Assembly (NCBI RefSeq): GCF_900142985.1
Contig: NZ_LT670849.1
Span: 2,418,001-2,482,000 of the forward strand
Direction: 5' to 3'
DNA length: 64,000 bases
From: Bradyrhizobium erythrophlei
GTDB taxonomy: Bacteria > Pseudomonadota > Alphaproteobacteria > Rhizobiales > Xanthobacteraceae
The position numbers were made by a program, and so were the translations under genes. The notes below the pieces were generated by a model. The model was not told the origin of the DNA. It saw nothing but the letters and a program-made list of their open reading frames with translations, and made no database searches. Numbering within the stretch: the first letter of the stretch is position 1; each line of letters begins with the position of its first letter. Shown here piece after piece: positions 8,515-15,909 of this stretch.

Positions 8515-9008
8515 TGCGCGCCCCCTTGCGTAGTAGGCGTCAATTCGGCGGTATCCATCAGATGCGCGGCGCGGTGCACAGCGCGAAGAATGCGCATGTG
8601 CGTGCCGCAGCGGCAAAGATTGGTTTGCATCTCGCTGCGAATCTGCGCGTCCGTCGGCTTCGAATTCCGCTGCAACAGCGCCTGTGCGCGCATCATCATT
8701 CCGGCAATGCAATAGCCGCATTGCGCGGCCTGCTCTTCCATGAAGGCACGCTGGATTGGCGCAGGCTTCTCGACTGTTCCCAGACCTTCCAGCGTCGTCA
8801 CCTCCTTGCCTTTCAGCAAAAGCAGCGGCGTGACGCAGGACAGCACCGCCTTTCCGTCGACGATCACAGTGCAGGCGCCACATTGACCAAGGCCGCAGCC
8901 GAACTTGGCGGCATTGAGCTTGAGTTCGTCGCGCAGCACGTAAAGCAGCGGCGTATCGGGATCGGCGTCGATCTCGTGATCGTGGCCGTTGACCTTCAAT
9001 GTCGTCAT
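8511..9008 (-). CDS. (2Fe-2S)-binding subunit of molybdenum hydroxylase
   Basis: A 165-residue electron-transfer subunit, IorA/CoxS type. The plant-ferredoxin-like N-terminal domain carries CGLGQCGAC and a later Cys in AVLSC (about residues 40-62). The helical C-terminal domain carries QCGYC and CRC (about residues 98-140). Together these bind two 2Fe-2S clusters that pass electrons from the molybdenum site. It has no signal of its own, so it is presumably exported with the Tat-bearing large subunit. ATGA overlaps on both sides (9005-9008 with the cytochrome gene, 8511-8514 with the large subunit) show one operon. Confidence 0.93.
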   Translation of the reverse strand: MTTLKVNGHDHEIDADPDTPLLYVLRDELKLNAAKFGCGLGQCGACTVIVDGKAVLSCVTPLLLLKGKEVTTLEGLGTVEKPAPIQRAFMEEQAAQCGYCIAGMMMRAQALLQRNSKPTDAQIRSEMQTNLCRCGTHMRILRAVHRAAHLMDTAELTPTTQGGAQ

Positions 9009-10354
9009 GGCTTGTCTCGCTGCGTGGAGCCGGCGGGCGGGCTGTTGGGTGCCGACGGGCTCTGGAGAGATACGGTTTCGGCGCGCCTTGCGTCCCGGAC
9101 GATCTGTTCGGCGTTGCTCCAGGCGGGCTGGGCACTGAAGCGACCGCGAAGGTAAGTCAGCAGAGCCGCGATCTGCTCGTCGGTCATGCTGTTGGCAAAA
9201 CCCGGCATGATGGGGCTGCGTTCCCCGCCGACCGGACGGATGCCGCCCAGAATAACGTTGGCGGCGTTGCGCGGATCCGGCGCGCTGAGGGCCGTGGATA
9301 GACGAAGGTTGATCCCGCTATAGGGCAGCGGGCGATCGGCTTCGTGGCAGGTTGCACAGGCCGCCTGATAGATCGAGGCGCCGGAATTGTCGGCCGGTGC
9401 GGACTTGTCAGATGACGATTTCAGATCGGCCGGCGTCGCACTGGCCCGGGTTCCAAACACGCTCGTCATATAGACGGCGATGGCGCGAACATCGCTTTCT
9501 GGCACCGATGACAGGTTGGCGGTGACTTCCGCCATCGGCCCGCGCGCCACGCCATGATCGGAATCCCAGCCGTAACGCAGATAGTGAAACAGCGCATCAG
9601 CAGTCCACGGCAGCGGCGACGGCGACTGCGCATTGATCGCATAAGCGTGCCAGTTATCGACATCGCCGCCGGAGAACGATGCGTTTGTTCGTTCCGCACC
9701 GAGCGCGTTACGCGGCGTGTGGCATGCGCCACAATGCGCGAGACCTTCGACCAGGTAAGCGCCGCGGTTCCACTGCGCGCTTTGCGAGCTGTCCGCCTTG
9801 TAGGTCCCGCCCTTCAGAAACAGCAGCTTCCAGCCGGCGACGGCTAAACGCTGGTTGAACGGGAACGCAAGATCGTTGGCGTGCGCGGGCGCGCGAACGG
9901 CGGTTCGCGTCATCAGGAATGCGTAGAGCGCGTGATCGTCTTCGTCGCTCACATTGGTGAAGTGGTCGTACGGAAAGGTTGGATAGAGATGATGCCCGCC
10001 GCGGTCGACCCCGGAGCGCATGGCACGCTGGAACGCTGCTTCCGACCAGCGGCCGATGCCGCTGTCCGGATCGGGCGTGATGTTCGACGAGTAGATCGCG
10101 CCGAACGGCGTCGGCACCGCAAGACCGCCGGCGAGGGTTTTGCCGCCCGGCGCCGTATGGCAATCGCTGCAATTGCCGATCGCGGCAAGATCGCGGCCGC
10201 GCTTGACCAGCGCAGGATCGCAGGATTGCGGCGCGGGGGGATTGATCTGATCGATTGCAGGCCGCCAGGCAACCGCGAAAGCGGCAACCGCCCCGCCGAT
10301 GAGCGCTACGATCACGGCACCCGCGATGATTCTCGACTTTTGCATCCGTCCCAA
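9005..10354 (-). CDS. Triheme cytochrome c subunit
   Basis: A 449-residue membrane-anchored or periplasmic electron acceptor. One N-terminal hydrophobic helix (about 8-29) precedes three heme-c sites: CSDCH (62-66), CGACH (208-212) and CATCH (about 340). The layout matches the cytochrome subunits of alcohol, gluconate and aldehyde dehydrogenases. It should take electrons from the molybdenum hydroxylase encoded just downstream and deliver them to quinol or the respiratory chain. It is the first gene of the three-gene operon. ATG 10354 gives MGRMQKSR; the in-frame ATG three codons later is an equally plausible start. About 150 bases separate it from the anti-sigma gene. Confidence 0.9.
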   Translation of the reverse strand: MGRMQKSRIIAGAVIVALIGGAVAAFAVAWRPAIDQINPPAPQSCDPALVKRGRDLAAIGNCSDCHTAPGGKTLAGGLAVPTPFGAIYSSNITPDPDSGIGRWSEAAFQRAMRSGVDRGGHHLYPTFPYDHFTNVSDEDDHALYAFLMTRTAVRAPAHANDLAFPFNQRLAVAGWKLLFLKGGTYKADSSQSAQWNRGAYLVEGLAHCGACHTPRNALGAERTNASFSGGDVDNWHAYAINAQSPSPLPWTADALFHYLRYGWDSDHGVARGPMAEVTANLSSVPESDVRAIAVYMTSVFGTRASATPADLKSSSDKSAPADNSGASIYQAACATCHEADRPLPYSGINLRLSTALSAPDPRNAANVILGGIRPVGGERSPIMPGFANSMTDEQIAALLTYLRGRFSAQPAWSNAEQIVRDARRAETVSLQSPSAPNSPPAGSTQRDKP

Positions 10355-10507
10355 GCTCTAGTGGCTTTGGGACGCATTGCTAGCACAAGTTGGCGGATGG
10401 CGTCCAAATTCGCACCAGCCTTCCGGGGCTGAAAACAGGCGCTTTGGGCTTCGAAACGCCGCGTTTTGCGGCCCTTCAGACCGCAAGACCGGATCCCGGC
10501 TGGCTAT

Positions 10508-11311
10508 TTACTGCTGCTTTATTTCCGGAGCCGGTGCTGCCGCGGCAAAGGCCTGTTCAAAAACCGCAAGGTCAGTGCTCGGCAAATCGCACACCGCGAC
10601 ATAGGTGAAGTTGCCGTCGCTCCAGCTTCGGACGTTGTAGCCAGCGATGTTCTGGTCGGGCACAGACTGCCCCCGCTTCAACGTCGTGAGGCTCACGGTG
10701 TGAGCCGCATGCTTGTAGACGATCGTTGCCACCGGACGATTATCGATCACATCGACCCGGCCACCCAACAGAGCGAAACCCTGTTCGGCGAGGTCCGGCA
10801 CCTGAGGGGATTCCGGCAGCCGCGAGGTGAACCACGGCTTGACGGTGTGACGGTCGGAAGATGCAATATCGAACGGCTGCGGCGCCAGCAGCCCGCGGAT
10901 ATGGCCGGCGACCACTTCGCTCGCGACGGTGTCGTCCTGACTGAGGCGATCGATCGTCTTCAGCACGGAGCCGGAGATCACGGCGCCGAACACGGCGGAT
11001 GCCGCCAGCGCCTGGAACGACCAATTCCGGCGGCGCAGAACGGTGACGTTGCTGACCGCGTTCGCGCGCTCAACGCCGGCCTGCTCCGTATTCAACCTGG
11101 CCTGAATGCGCGCCTGCAAGTCCGAGGGCATGTCGGCCTGCGGGAGCGCCTGCATCGCGTTCCGCAGCGACATCAGACGTGTATATCGAGCCTGCAACTT
11201 GTCATCGGCCGCCATCCGGCGCTCGAATTCGCCTGCGGCAACGGGATCGAGCTCGCCATCGCAATAGGCGGTCAACTTGAGCTCGTCGTTATCTTGCAAG
11301 GACGCGGCCAT
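10508..11311 (-). CDS. Transmembrane anti-sigma factor
   Basis: A 267-residue protein. Residues about 1-75 form a helical anti-sigma domain (LTAYCDGELDPVAAGEFERRM), followed by one membrane helix (about 97-117, FQALAASAVFGAVISGSVL) and a periplasmic domain of about 140 residues. It would hold the ECF sigma factor encoded 2 bases upstream until an envelope signal releases it. The lone Cys17 and lack of a HxxxCxxC motif mean it is not a canonical zinc anti-sigma. The start ATG (11309-11311) lies 2 bases after the sigma stop, so the two are cotranscribed. Confidence 0.82.
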   Translation of the reverse strand: MAASLQDNDELKLTAYCDGELDPVAAGEFERRMAADDKLQARYTRLMSLRNAMQALPQADMPSDLQARIQARLNTEQAGVERANAVSNVTVLRRRNWSFQALAASAVFGAVISGSVLKTIDRLSQDDTVASEVVAGHIRGLLAPQPFDIASSDRHTVKPWFTSRLPESPQVPDLAEQGFALLGGRVDVIDNRPVATIVYKHAAHTVSLTTLKRGQSVPDQNIAGYNVRSWSDGNFTYVAVCDLPSTDLAVFEQAFAAAAPAPEIKQQ

Positions 11312-11313
11312 AA

Positions 11314-11922
11314 TTACTCTTGATCTCCGAGAAGCGCGATCAGCAGCTGCCTTCCGCGCGACAGACGGGACATGACAGTGCCGATGGGAACATTGGTAAT
11401 CTCGGCAATATCGCGATAGTTCATCTGATTGATTTCCCGCAAAACCAGCACTTCACGAAACTGGGTCGGCAACTGCGCCAAGGCCTTCTGAAGCCGCTCC
11501 GCATCTGCCTTTAAAAGAACCGTCTCCTCCGGTGTCTCTATTCTCGCTCCGTGCAGTCCTTCGTGTTCGAGCTCCTGCTGCTCCGACGGGTTAAGGTCGT
11601 TGATATAGGTGACTTTCCTCGACCGGTTCTTCGTCAGCCAACTCAGAGCCGTATTGCGTACAATGGTCAGCGACCATGCGCGGGCATTGACGGCCCCGAA
11701 ACCCCTTATGCCGCGAAACGCCCGGATGGCGGCTTCCTGCACGATGTCCTCGGCGTCCGACGCATTGCCGGAAAGCCACTGCGCGAGGCGGTAGGCCTCG
11801 GGCAGATACGGCAGGAAAATCTCGTCAAAGGTGTTTCTATCATCCTTGTTTTGCACAACGGAGACCGGCATTTGCGACTGGCCAGACACTCGATCTGAGC
11901 CTTCCGGCCGGTCTTTTAGCAT
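11314..11922 (-). CDS. ECF-type RNA polymerase sigma factor
   Basis: A sigma-70-family factor with only regions 2 and 4. Sigma-2 is about ASDAEDIVQEAAIRAFR and RAWSLTIVRNTALSWL; sigma-4 is LAQLPTQFREVLVLREI ... IAEITNVPIGTVMSRLSRG. The reading frame stays open to 12033, but that extension lies in a palindromic repeat and is probably not translated. I chose ATG 11922 (MLKDRPEGSD); ATG 11871 (MPVSVVQNK) and GTG 11889 are alternatives, and no strong ribosome site decides. It is cotranscribed with the anti-sigma gene. Targets may include the cupredoxin and metallophosphoesterase genes just upstream on the same strand, as inferred from context. Confidence 0.85.
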   Translation of the reverse strand: MLKDRPEGSDRVSGQSQMPVSVVQNKDDRNTFDEIFLPYLPEAYRLAQWLSGNASDAEDIVQEAAIRAFRGIRGFGAVNARAWSLTIVRNTALSWLTKNRSRKVTYINDLNPSEQQELEHEGLHGARIETPEETVLLKADAERLQKALAQLPTQFREVLVLREINQMNYRDIAEITNVPIGTVMSRLSRGRQLLIALLGDQE

Positions 11923-11972
11923 GTCGTTTTTAAGTTCGGTACACTGGAAACCGGTCCGGTGCGCCATAGAAG

Positions 11973-12138
11973 AGCGGATTTGACCTTCACTTCCCATCCC
12001 ATCAGGAGTCTCGAATGCGAAGGTCAAATCCAAAACTCCGCTAGCCGAAATTCAGGTTTTCTGGTGGTCCGATTACTCCAACATTCGCAAAAGGTGCCCG
12101 CTGAGAAGGGACGCGAAAGTCTGAATCGGACCACCAGA
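11973..12138. repeat. Double-hairpin intergenic element
   Basis: Two inverted repeats in tandem: GGATTTGACCTTC (11976-11988) with GAAGGTCAAATCC (12019-12031), then CTGGTGGTCCGATT (12061-12074) with AATCGGACCACCAG (12124-12137). The two-hairpin plan and total size (about 166 bases) mirror the elements at 6133 and 50656 although the arm sequences differ. It separates the cupredoxin stop from the sigma gene and creates a spurious N-terminal extension of the sigma reading frame. Confidence 0.55.
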
Positions 12139-12152
12139 GTTCTCATGACGCG

Positions 12153-12530
12153 TTACTTGACGATGATCTTTCCCTGCATGTGCGGGTGCAGGCCGCAGAA
12201 ATAATCGAAGGTGCCGGCGCTGGCGAACGTAAAGGAATACGAGTCGTCAGTGTCGAGCGCCTTTGACCGGAACACTTTGTCCTTGTTGATCACGTTGTGC
12301 GGAATGTCGTCGTGATTGACCCATTTCACCGTGGTGCCGACCGCAACGGTCAGTTCCGGCGGCGTGAAGGTGAAGTTGTCGATCGTAACGGCATTGGCCT
12401 CCTCCGCCGCGACCGCCCCAAACGCCAGCAACGCGCCGACGAGCGGACCGAAAAGCATCGCAACGACCACGGCGCGACCGGGAGTGCATCGCGCCGCAGC
12501 GGGGCGCAGGTGGCTTACTAAGCTACGCAT
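12153..12530 (-). CDS. Exported cupredoxin (amicyanin/plastocyanin-like)
   Basis: A 125-residue periplasmic blue-copper protein. A long N-terminal export region ends near AVAAEEA (residue about 43). The mature domain of about 80 residues has the type-1 copper ligands His in WVNHDDIPHN and Cys-x2-His-x2/4-His/Met in YFCGLHPHMQGK. It probably carries electrons between periplasmic oxidoreductases. It lies 13 bases downstream of the metallophosphoesterase on the same strand, so the two are probably cotranscribed. A double-hairpin element follows its stop. Confidence 0.9.
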   Translation of the reverse strand: MRSLVSHLRPAAARCTPGRAVVVAMLFGPLVGALLAFGAVAAEEANAVTIDNFTFTPPELTVAVGTTVKWVNHDDIPHNVINKDKVFRSKALDTDDSYSFTFASAGTFDYFCGLHPHMQGKIIVK

Positions 12531-12543
12531 GAAAGTCCTCGAA

Positions 12544-13494
12544 TTAGCCGGCCAGCGTCTTGTCGACGAAGGCGAGCGGTTTGTTGCCCTGCATAACTGT
12601 GACGGTTGAAAGCCCGAGCTTGCTGCGAAGCTGATCGGCAGGAACGACCATCGGTCCCGGCGAAGGCGCCGAACCCGGAGCGGGCTGCGGGAACGCCGTC
12701 GACATCGCGGTGTGGAAGGTCATGTTGCCTTCGACCTTCTGCACCAGCTGATGGATGTGGCCGTTCAGCACGGTGACGGAGCCGAAGCGCTTCAGAAGAT
12801 CGAGCGCCTTCATGCCGTCCTCGGTGCCCCAACCCCATTCCTTGTAGACGATCTGCATCGGGATATGGGCGAACACGACGATCGGCGTGCTGTTCGAACG
12901 GTCCTTCAGATCCGCTTCGAGCCAGGCGAGCTGCTCAGCGCCAAGATTGCCGAGACCGCCGCCCTTCAGGTCGACGACGTTGACGAGGCCGATGAAGTGG
13001 ACACCGTGATCGTCGTAGGAATACCAGCCGGCGCCCTTCGAACCCTTGCCGTAACGCTCGAGATAGGCCTTGCCGCGATCTTCGTCGATGATGTCGTGCT
13101 CGCCGGGGACCCAGTGAATCTGCACGCCGGTCTCGCTGAAAACCTTGTCGGCATTGTCGAACTCGGCGGGCTTGGAAAGATGGGTGATGTCGCCGGTGTG
13201 GATGATGAAGGACGGCTTGGTCGGCATCGCCTTGACCTTGGCGACGGCCTCGCGGAGCGTGCCCAGCGCATCGGGATTGGCGGCCTTGTCGAAGCCGATA
13301 TGGCTGTCGCTCATCTGAAGGAAGGTAAAGCCAGTGGTGGGTTCGGCCGCAGCGGCTTCACCGATCAGCCCGATCGAGTGAGGAACGCCGCCCGTCATGC
13401 TCCAAAGGACGCCAGTGCCCGCCCAGACCATGCATTCCAGCACTTCGCGGCGGCCGAGTCCCTTTTCCTGATCGTCCAGGCCTTTCTTAGCCAT
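12544..13494 (-). CDS. Tat-exported calcineurin-like metallophosphoesterase
   Basis: A 316-residue exported phosphoesterase. Twin-arginine signal GRREVLECMVWAGTGVLW is at about residues 14-31. Class III phosphodiesterase motifs occur in order: DSH (SDSHIGFD), GD (HTGDITH), GEHD (VPGEHDII), H in FAHIPMQ, and GHIH (LNGHIHQL). The usual GNH(D/E) Asn that bridges the two metals is Glu here. SD GGGAGAA stands six bases before the ATG. It forms a probable two-gene unit with the cupredoxin, next to the sigma/anti-sigma pair. Substrate is unknown; cyclic nucleotides, phospholipids or phosphodiesters are all handled by this family. Confidence 0.85.
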   Translation of the reverse strand: MAKKGLDDQEKGLGRREVLECMVWAGTGVLWSMTGGVPHSIGLIGEAAAAEPTTGFTFLQMSDSHIGFDKAANPDALGTLREAVAKVKAMPTKPSFIIHTGDITHLSKPAEFDNADKVFSETGVQIHWVPGEHDIIDEDRGKAYLERYGKGSKGAGWYSYDDHGVHFIGLVNVVDLKGGGLGNLGAEQLAWLEADLKDRSNSTPIVVFAHIPMQIVYKEWGWGTEDGMKALDLLKRFGSVTVLNGHIHQLVQKVEGNMTFHTAMSTAFPQPAPGSAPSPGPMVVPADQLRSKLGLSTVTVMQGNKPLAFVDKTLAG

Positions 13495-13612
13495 GTCATA
13501 TTCTCCCTATGGAGCCTGCACGGCCCCAGATGCGCAGAATTGCGCGTACGGGAGAGACTCAGCGATTTCGGCCTTTATTCCTGAAGCCGCCTGCCGGCGA
13601 ACCAAGGATGGT

Positions 13613-13628
13613 TCACAAACGGTTGTGA
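13613..13628. promoter_or_regulatory. Dyad upstream of the metallophosphoesterase gene
   Basis: Inverted repeat TCACAA-N4-TTGTGA lies about 120 bases upstream of the leftward metallophosphoesterase start and beyond the porin terminator. This is operator-like symmetry; no regulator can be named. Confidence 0.3.
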
Positions 13629-13666
13629 TTGGGCCGGGATGGTTAAAGGCCACCGCCCAAACGAAA

Positions 13667-13693
13667 TGGGGGAGCGGAAATTCCGCTCCCCCA
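13667..13693. terminator. Strong hairpin terminator of porin 1
   Basis: A perfect 13-base inverted repeat (TGGGGGAGCGGAA / TTCCGCTCCCCCA) with a one-base centre, 30 bases past the leftward porin stop. On the leftward transcript the stem is followed by a short T-rich stretch (TTTCGTTT). It could also stop rightward transcription. Confidence 0.8.
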
Positions 13694-13722
13694 CAACAAC
13701 TTAAGCCTGGTTCTGGTCTAGC

Positions 13723-15474
13723 TTAGAACTGGTAGCGGAGACCAATGCCCGGGTCGAAGGTCGAGACCGTGGTCTTGACGTTGGTACCAGTCAGAGTGCC
13801 GTTCTGGTTGGACTGAACGAAGGCAGCGGCCAGACCGCCATTGCGCTGCGAGTAGGCAACGCCGGCGTAGAAGTCGACGTGACGGGCGAACCGCCAATCG
13901 AGGGCGATGCCGAACATGTCTTCGCCGCCGGCGCAGTTGGTCGCGATGGCGCTGTTGGCAGCGCAAGCGGCCTGTTGGCCGGCTGTGGTCGCACCAAAGC
14001 CGCCGTTGTTGGCAAGAGCGCCGCCCGGAGTGTTGGCGAACAGCGTACCAGCACCGGTACCCGCAGCAGCACCCTGCGTGAAGAAGTGCTGACGGAAGCC
14101 GTAGTAAGAGGCAGCGATATCGAGCGCGGGTGTGATCGAATACTTCACGCCTGCCCAGAAGACGTCGAAGTGGCCGTCCGTCACGTAGTTGTTGTTGTTG
14201 GCGAAGCCGAGCGCATAGCCACCGAGGACGTTGGCACCCGCGGTCAACGGATTATCCGGGTTGGACTTGTTGATGAACTCGTAGCCACCATAGAATTTCC
14301 AGGGGCCGATCGTGTAACGAGCGGCGATCTGGAAGTTGGTGTTGTCGGAGACGGTACCCGGCAAGCAGCCCAGGTTGCAGGCGATGGTTCCCGTGCCCGC
14401 GAAGCCAGCAGGACCCAAAGTACCCAGCTGGTTGGCGGCAATCGCGTTCACCTGCGCCGTGCTCAGAGGACCACCCGAGAACGACACGGACTGGAAGATC
14501 TTGCCGCCGACAGCGTCCATCGACAGGCCCATATAGTCGAAGCCGATGTTGCCCTGGAAGGCGTTGCCGATACTGCTGTTGTTGCCGTCGCGGAGCTGCG
14601 TCAAAGCCGCCAACCGCACCGGGCCGATGTTCAGACGATATTCAAAGGAGTTGTTGAAGATACGGTTTTCGGTGTTGCCAGCGCCGCCGGTCGCACCTTC
14701 GTTGGTGATCAGCGACCACATGTTCGAACCGGACAGCGCGTCATAGTTGACGACGAGGTCCGAGCTCAGAGCCGACTGACGGCCCATGGTGAGGGTACCG
14801 TAGGTCGGCGAACTGATACCGAAGTAGGCCGCGTTGTTGAACATCTGGCCGGCCTTCGACGAGTCGCCGTAGGCGTTCGCGGTGCCCAGTGTGTTGGCAT
14901 TGCCGAGGCCGTTGTTCTGCACGATCGCGCCGATGCCGTTGGCGTTCGCGCCGCTCGCCGGGTTGAACAGGGTCTGCAAGTTGAACACGGCGTACAGATT
15001 GTCGCCGATCTCCTGCTTGCCGCGCAGACCGATGAACGAGGTGCTCAGCATGTTCGGAGTAGCACCGAACTGCGCACCGTTCCCCGCCTTTTCCATCGGA
15101 GCGTTCTGCGGGAAGCCGGCCAACGGCGAGAATGCGTTGCCATGCTGGAAGTAGGCGACGCCCATATCGAAGTTGCCGTAAACGCAGACGCCCTTGATGC
15201 AGATGTCGTCGTTCTCGACCGGCCTGGCCTTGACCGCGGCCTTGTAGGGCAGGTCGGCGGCCATCGCGTCGACCGGGCTGATGGTCGGCACGGCAGACTT
15301 CTGAGCTTCGAGCGCCTTCTGACGCTTTTCGATGTCGGCGAGACGCTTGGTCATCGCCGCATTCTGTTCACGCAGTTGCTTGGCCTGGGCCTGGATATCG
15401 GTCAGCTCGTCGGCGTGAGCCGCGGTCGCTGCGAAAGCCAGGATGGCCGCTGCTGAGATAAAAGTCCTTTTCAC
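13723..15474 (-). CDS. Outer-membrane porin, paralogue 1 of 5
   Basis: A 583-residue outer-membrane channel. Signal peptide (KRTFISAAAILAFAATAAHA, cleaved near residue 21) is followed by a coiled-coil segment (about 23-62, heptads in IQAQAKQLREQNAAM), a Pro-rich linker (VPTISPVDAMAADLPYK), then a beta-barrel of general-porin type with YGTLTMGRQSALSSD and terminal ...GIGLRYQF, the C-terminal Phe used for barrel insertion. Start is GTG at 15474 with GGGGGA six bases ahead, as in all five paralogues. Six cysteines occur in three close pairs (DICIKGVC, CNLGC, AAC...NC), unusual for porins. Own terminator and leader make it an independent transcription unit. Confidence 0.93.
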   Translation of the reverse strand: MKRTFISAAAILAFAATAAHADELTDIQAQAKQLREQNAAMTKRLADIEKRQKALEAQKSAVPTISPVDAMAADLPYKAAVKARPVENDDICIKGVCVYGNFDMGVAYFQHGNAFSPLAGFPQNAPMEKAGNGAQFGATPNMLSTSFIGLRGKQEIGDNLYAVFNLQTLFNPASGANANGIGAIVQNNGLGNANTLGTANAYGDSSKAGQMFNNAAYFGISSPTYGTLTMGRQSALSSDLVVNYDALSGSNMWSLITNEGATGGAGNTENRIFNNSFEYRLNIGPVRLAALTQLRDGNNSSIGNAFQGNIGFDYMGLSMDAVGGKIFQSVSFSGGPLSTAQVNAIAANQLGTLGPAGFAGTGTIACNLGCLPGTVSDNTNFQIAARYTIGPWKFYGGYEFINKSNPDNPLTAGANVLGGYALGFANNNNYVTDGHFDVFWAGVKYSITPALDIAASYYGFRQHFFTQGAAAGTGAGTLFANTPGGALANNGGFGATTAGQQAACAANSAIATNCAGGEDMFGIALDWRFARHVDFYAGVAYSQRNGGLAAAFVQSNQNGTLTGTNVKTTVSTFDPGIGLRYQF

Positions 15475-15608
15475 GTAAGGTCCCCCACAATAGACGCGGC
15501 AACAACCATACGCCGCGAGCTGCCTGGTTACGGAGCCTCGGATGAGGACTCCTTAGGCAGACACTCTGCGTCAGGGGGCAAAGAAATACTGTAACCCAAA
15601 CGCCACAG
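15475..15608 (-). promoter_or_regulatory. Porin 1 leader: dyad, two hairpins, ribosome site
   Basis: In transcript order: dyad CTGTG-N10-TACAG (15608-15589); 36 bases; hairpin A (15552-15532, GGAG-CCTC stem, four-base loop); hairpin B (15517-15495, CGCGGC ... GCCGCG around a GGTTGTT loop); then GGGGGA and the GTG start. The same order and spacing precede the four other porins. The 435-base interval 15475-15909 also holds a perfect 9-base hairpin at 15627-15648 (TTTGAAAGG-N4-CCTTTCAAA) and the two porin 2 hairpins; no gene is seen in it. Confidence 0.65.
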
Positions 15609-15760
15609 CCGGCCACGAAGCCATCTTTTGAAAGGATCGCCTTTCAAAGGAGTTGGCCCTGTTGCCGCTATGACACACTGGGTTGTTTATCTAAAGTAAA
15701 GCTGTGGTCCTATTACAACTATTGATTGTTTCCTTTCGAGACTTTTTGAGGTTGAAAGCG

Positions 15761-15780
15761 GGCTCCGATTCCTCGGAGCC
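15761..15780. terminator. Second hairpin downstream of porin 2
   Basis: Perfect 8-base stem GGCTCCGA-TTCC-TCGGAGCC, about 65 bases beyond the first porin 2 hairpin on the leftward transcript. This is a probable back-up terminator. Confidence 0.5.
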
Positions 15781-15845
15781 GCCTTCGGTGGTTTTCAGGC
15801 CAGAGAATCGGCCGACCCATTTGCGAGAGCCGATTGACTGGTGGG

Positions 15846-15892
15846 AGACGGAGACATCTTAAGCCTTTGATTCAACCTAGATATCTCCGTCT
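15846..15892. terminator. Porin 2 terminator hairpin
   Basis: Arms AGACGGAGACATCT and AGATATCTCCGTCT (one mismatch) enclose a 19-base AT-rich loop, starting 18 bases after the leftward porin 2 stop. It shares the GAGACAT core with the terminators of porins 3-5. Confidence 0.65.
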
Positions 15893-15909
15893 GTGTCGTT
15901 ACGCCTCCA

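Noticed and set aside
6925..8715. 596-codon rightward frame opposite the molybdenum hydroxylase genes
   Set aside because: It is antisense to two well-recognised genes, has no motifs, and crosses their ATGA junction. It is a shadow of the leftward operon.
11923..12033. N-terminal 37 residues of the sigma factor
   Set aside because: The extension is encoded by the GGATTTGACCTTC palindrome of an intergenic element and precedes a normal ECF N-terminus. It is probably not translated.
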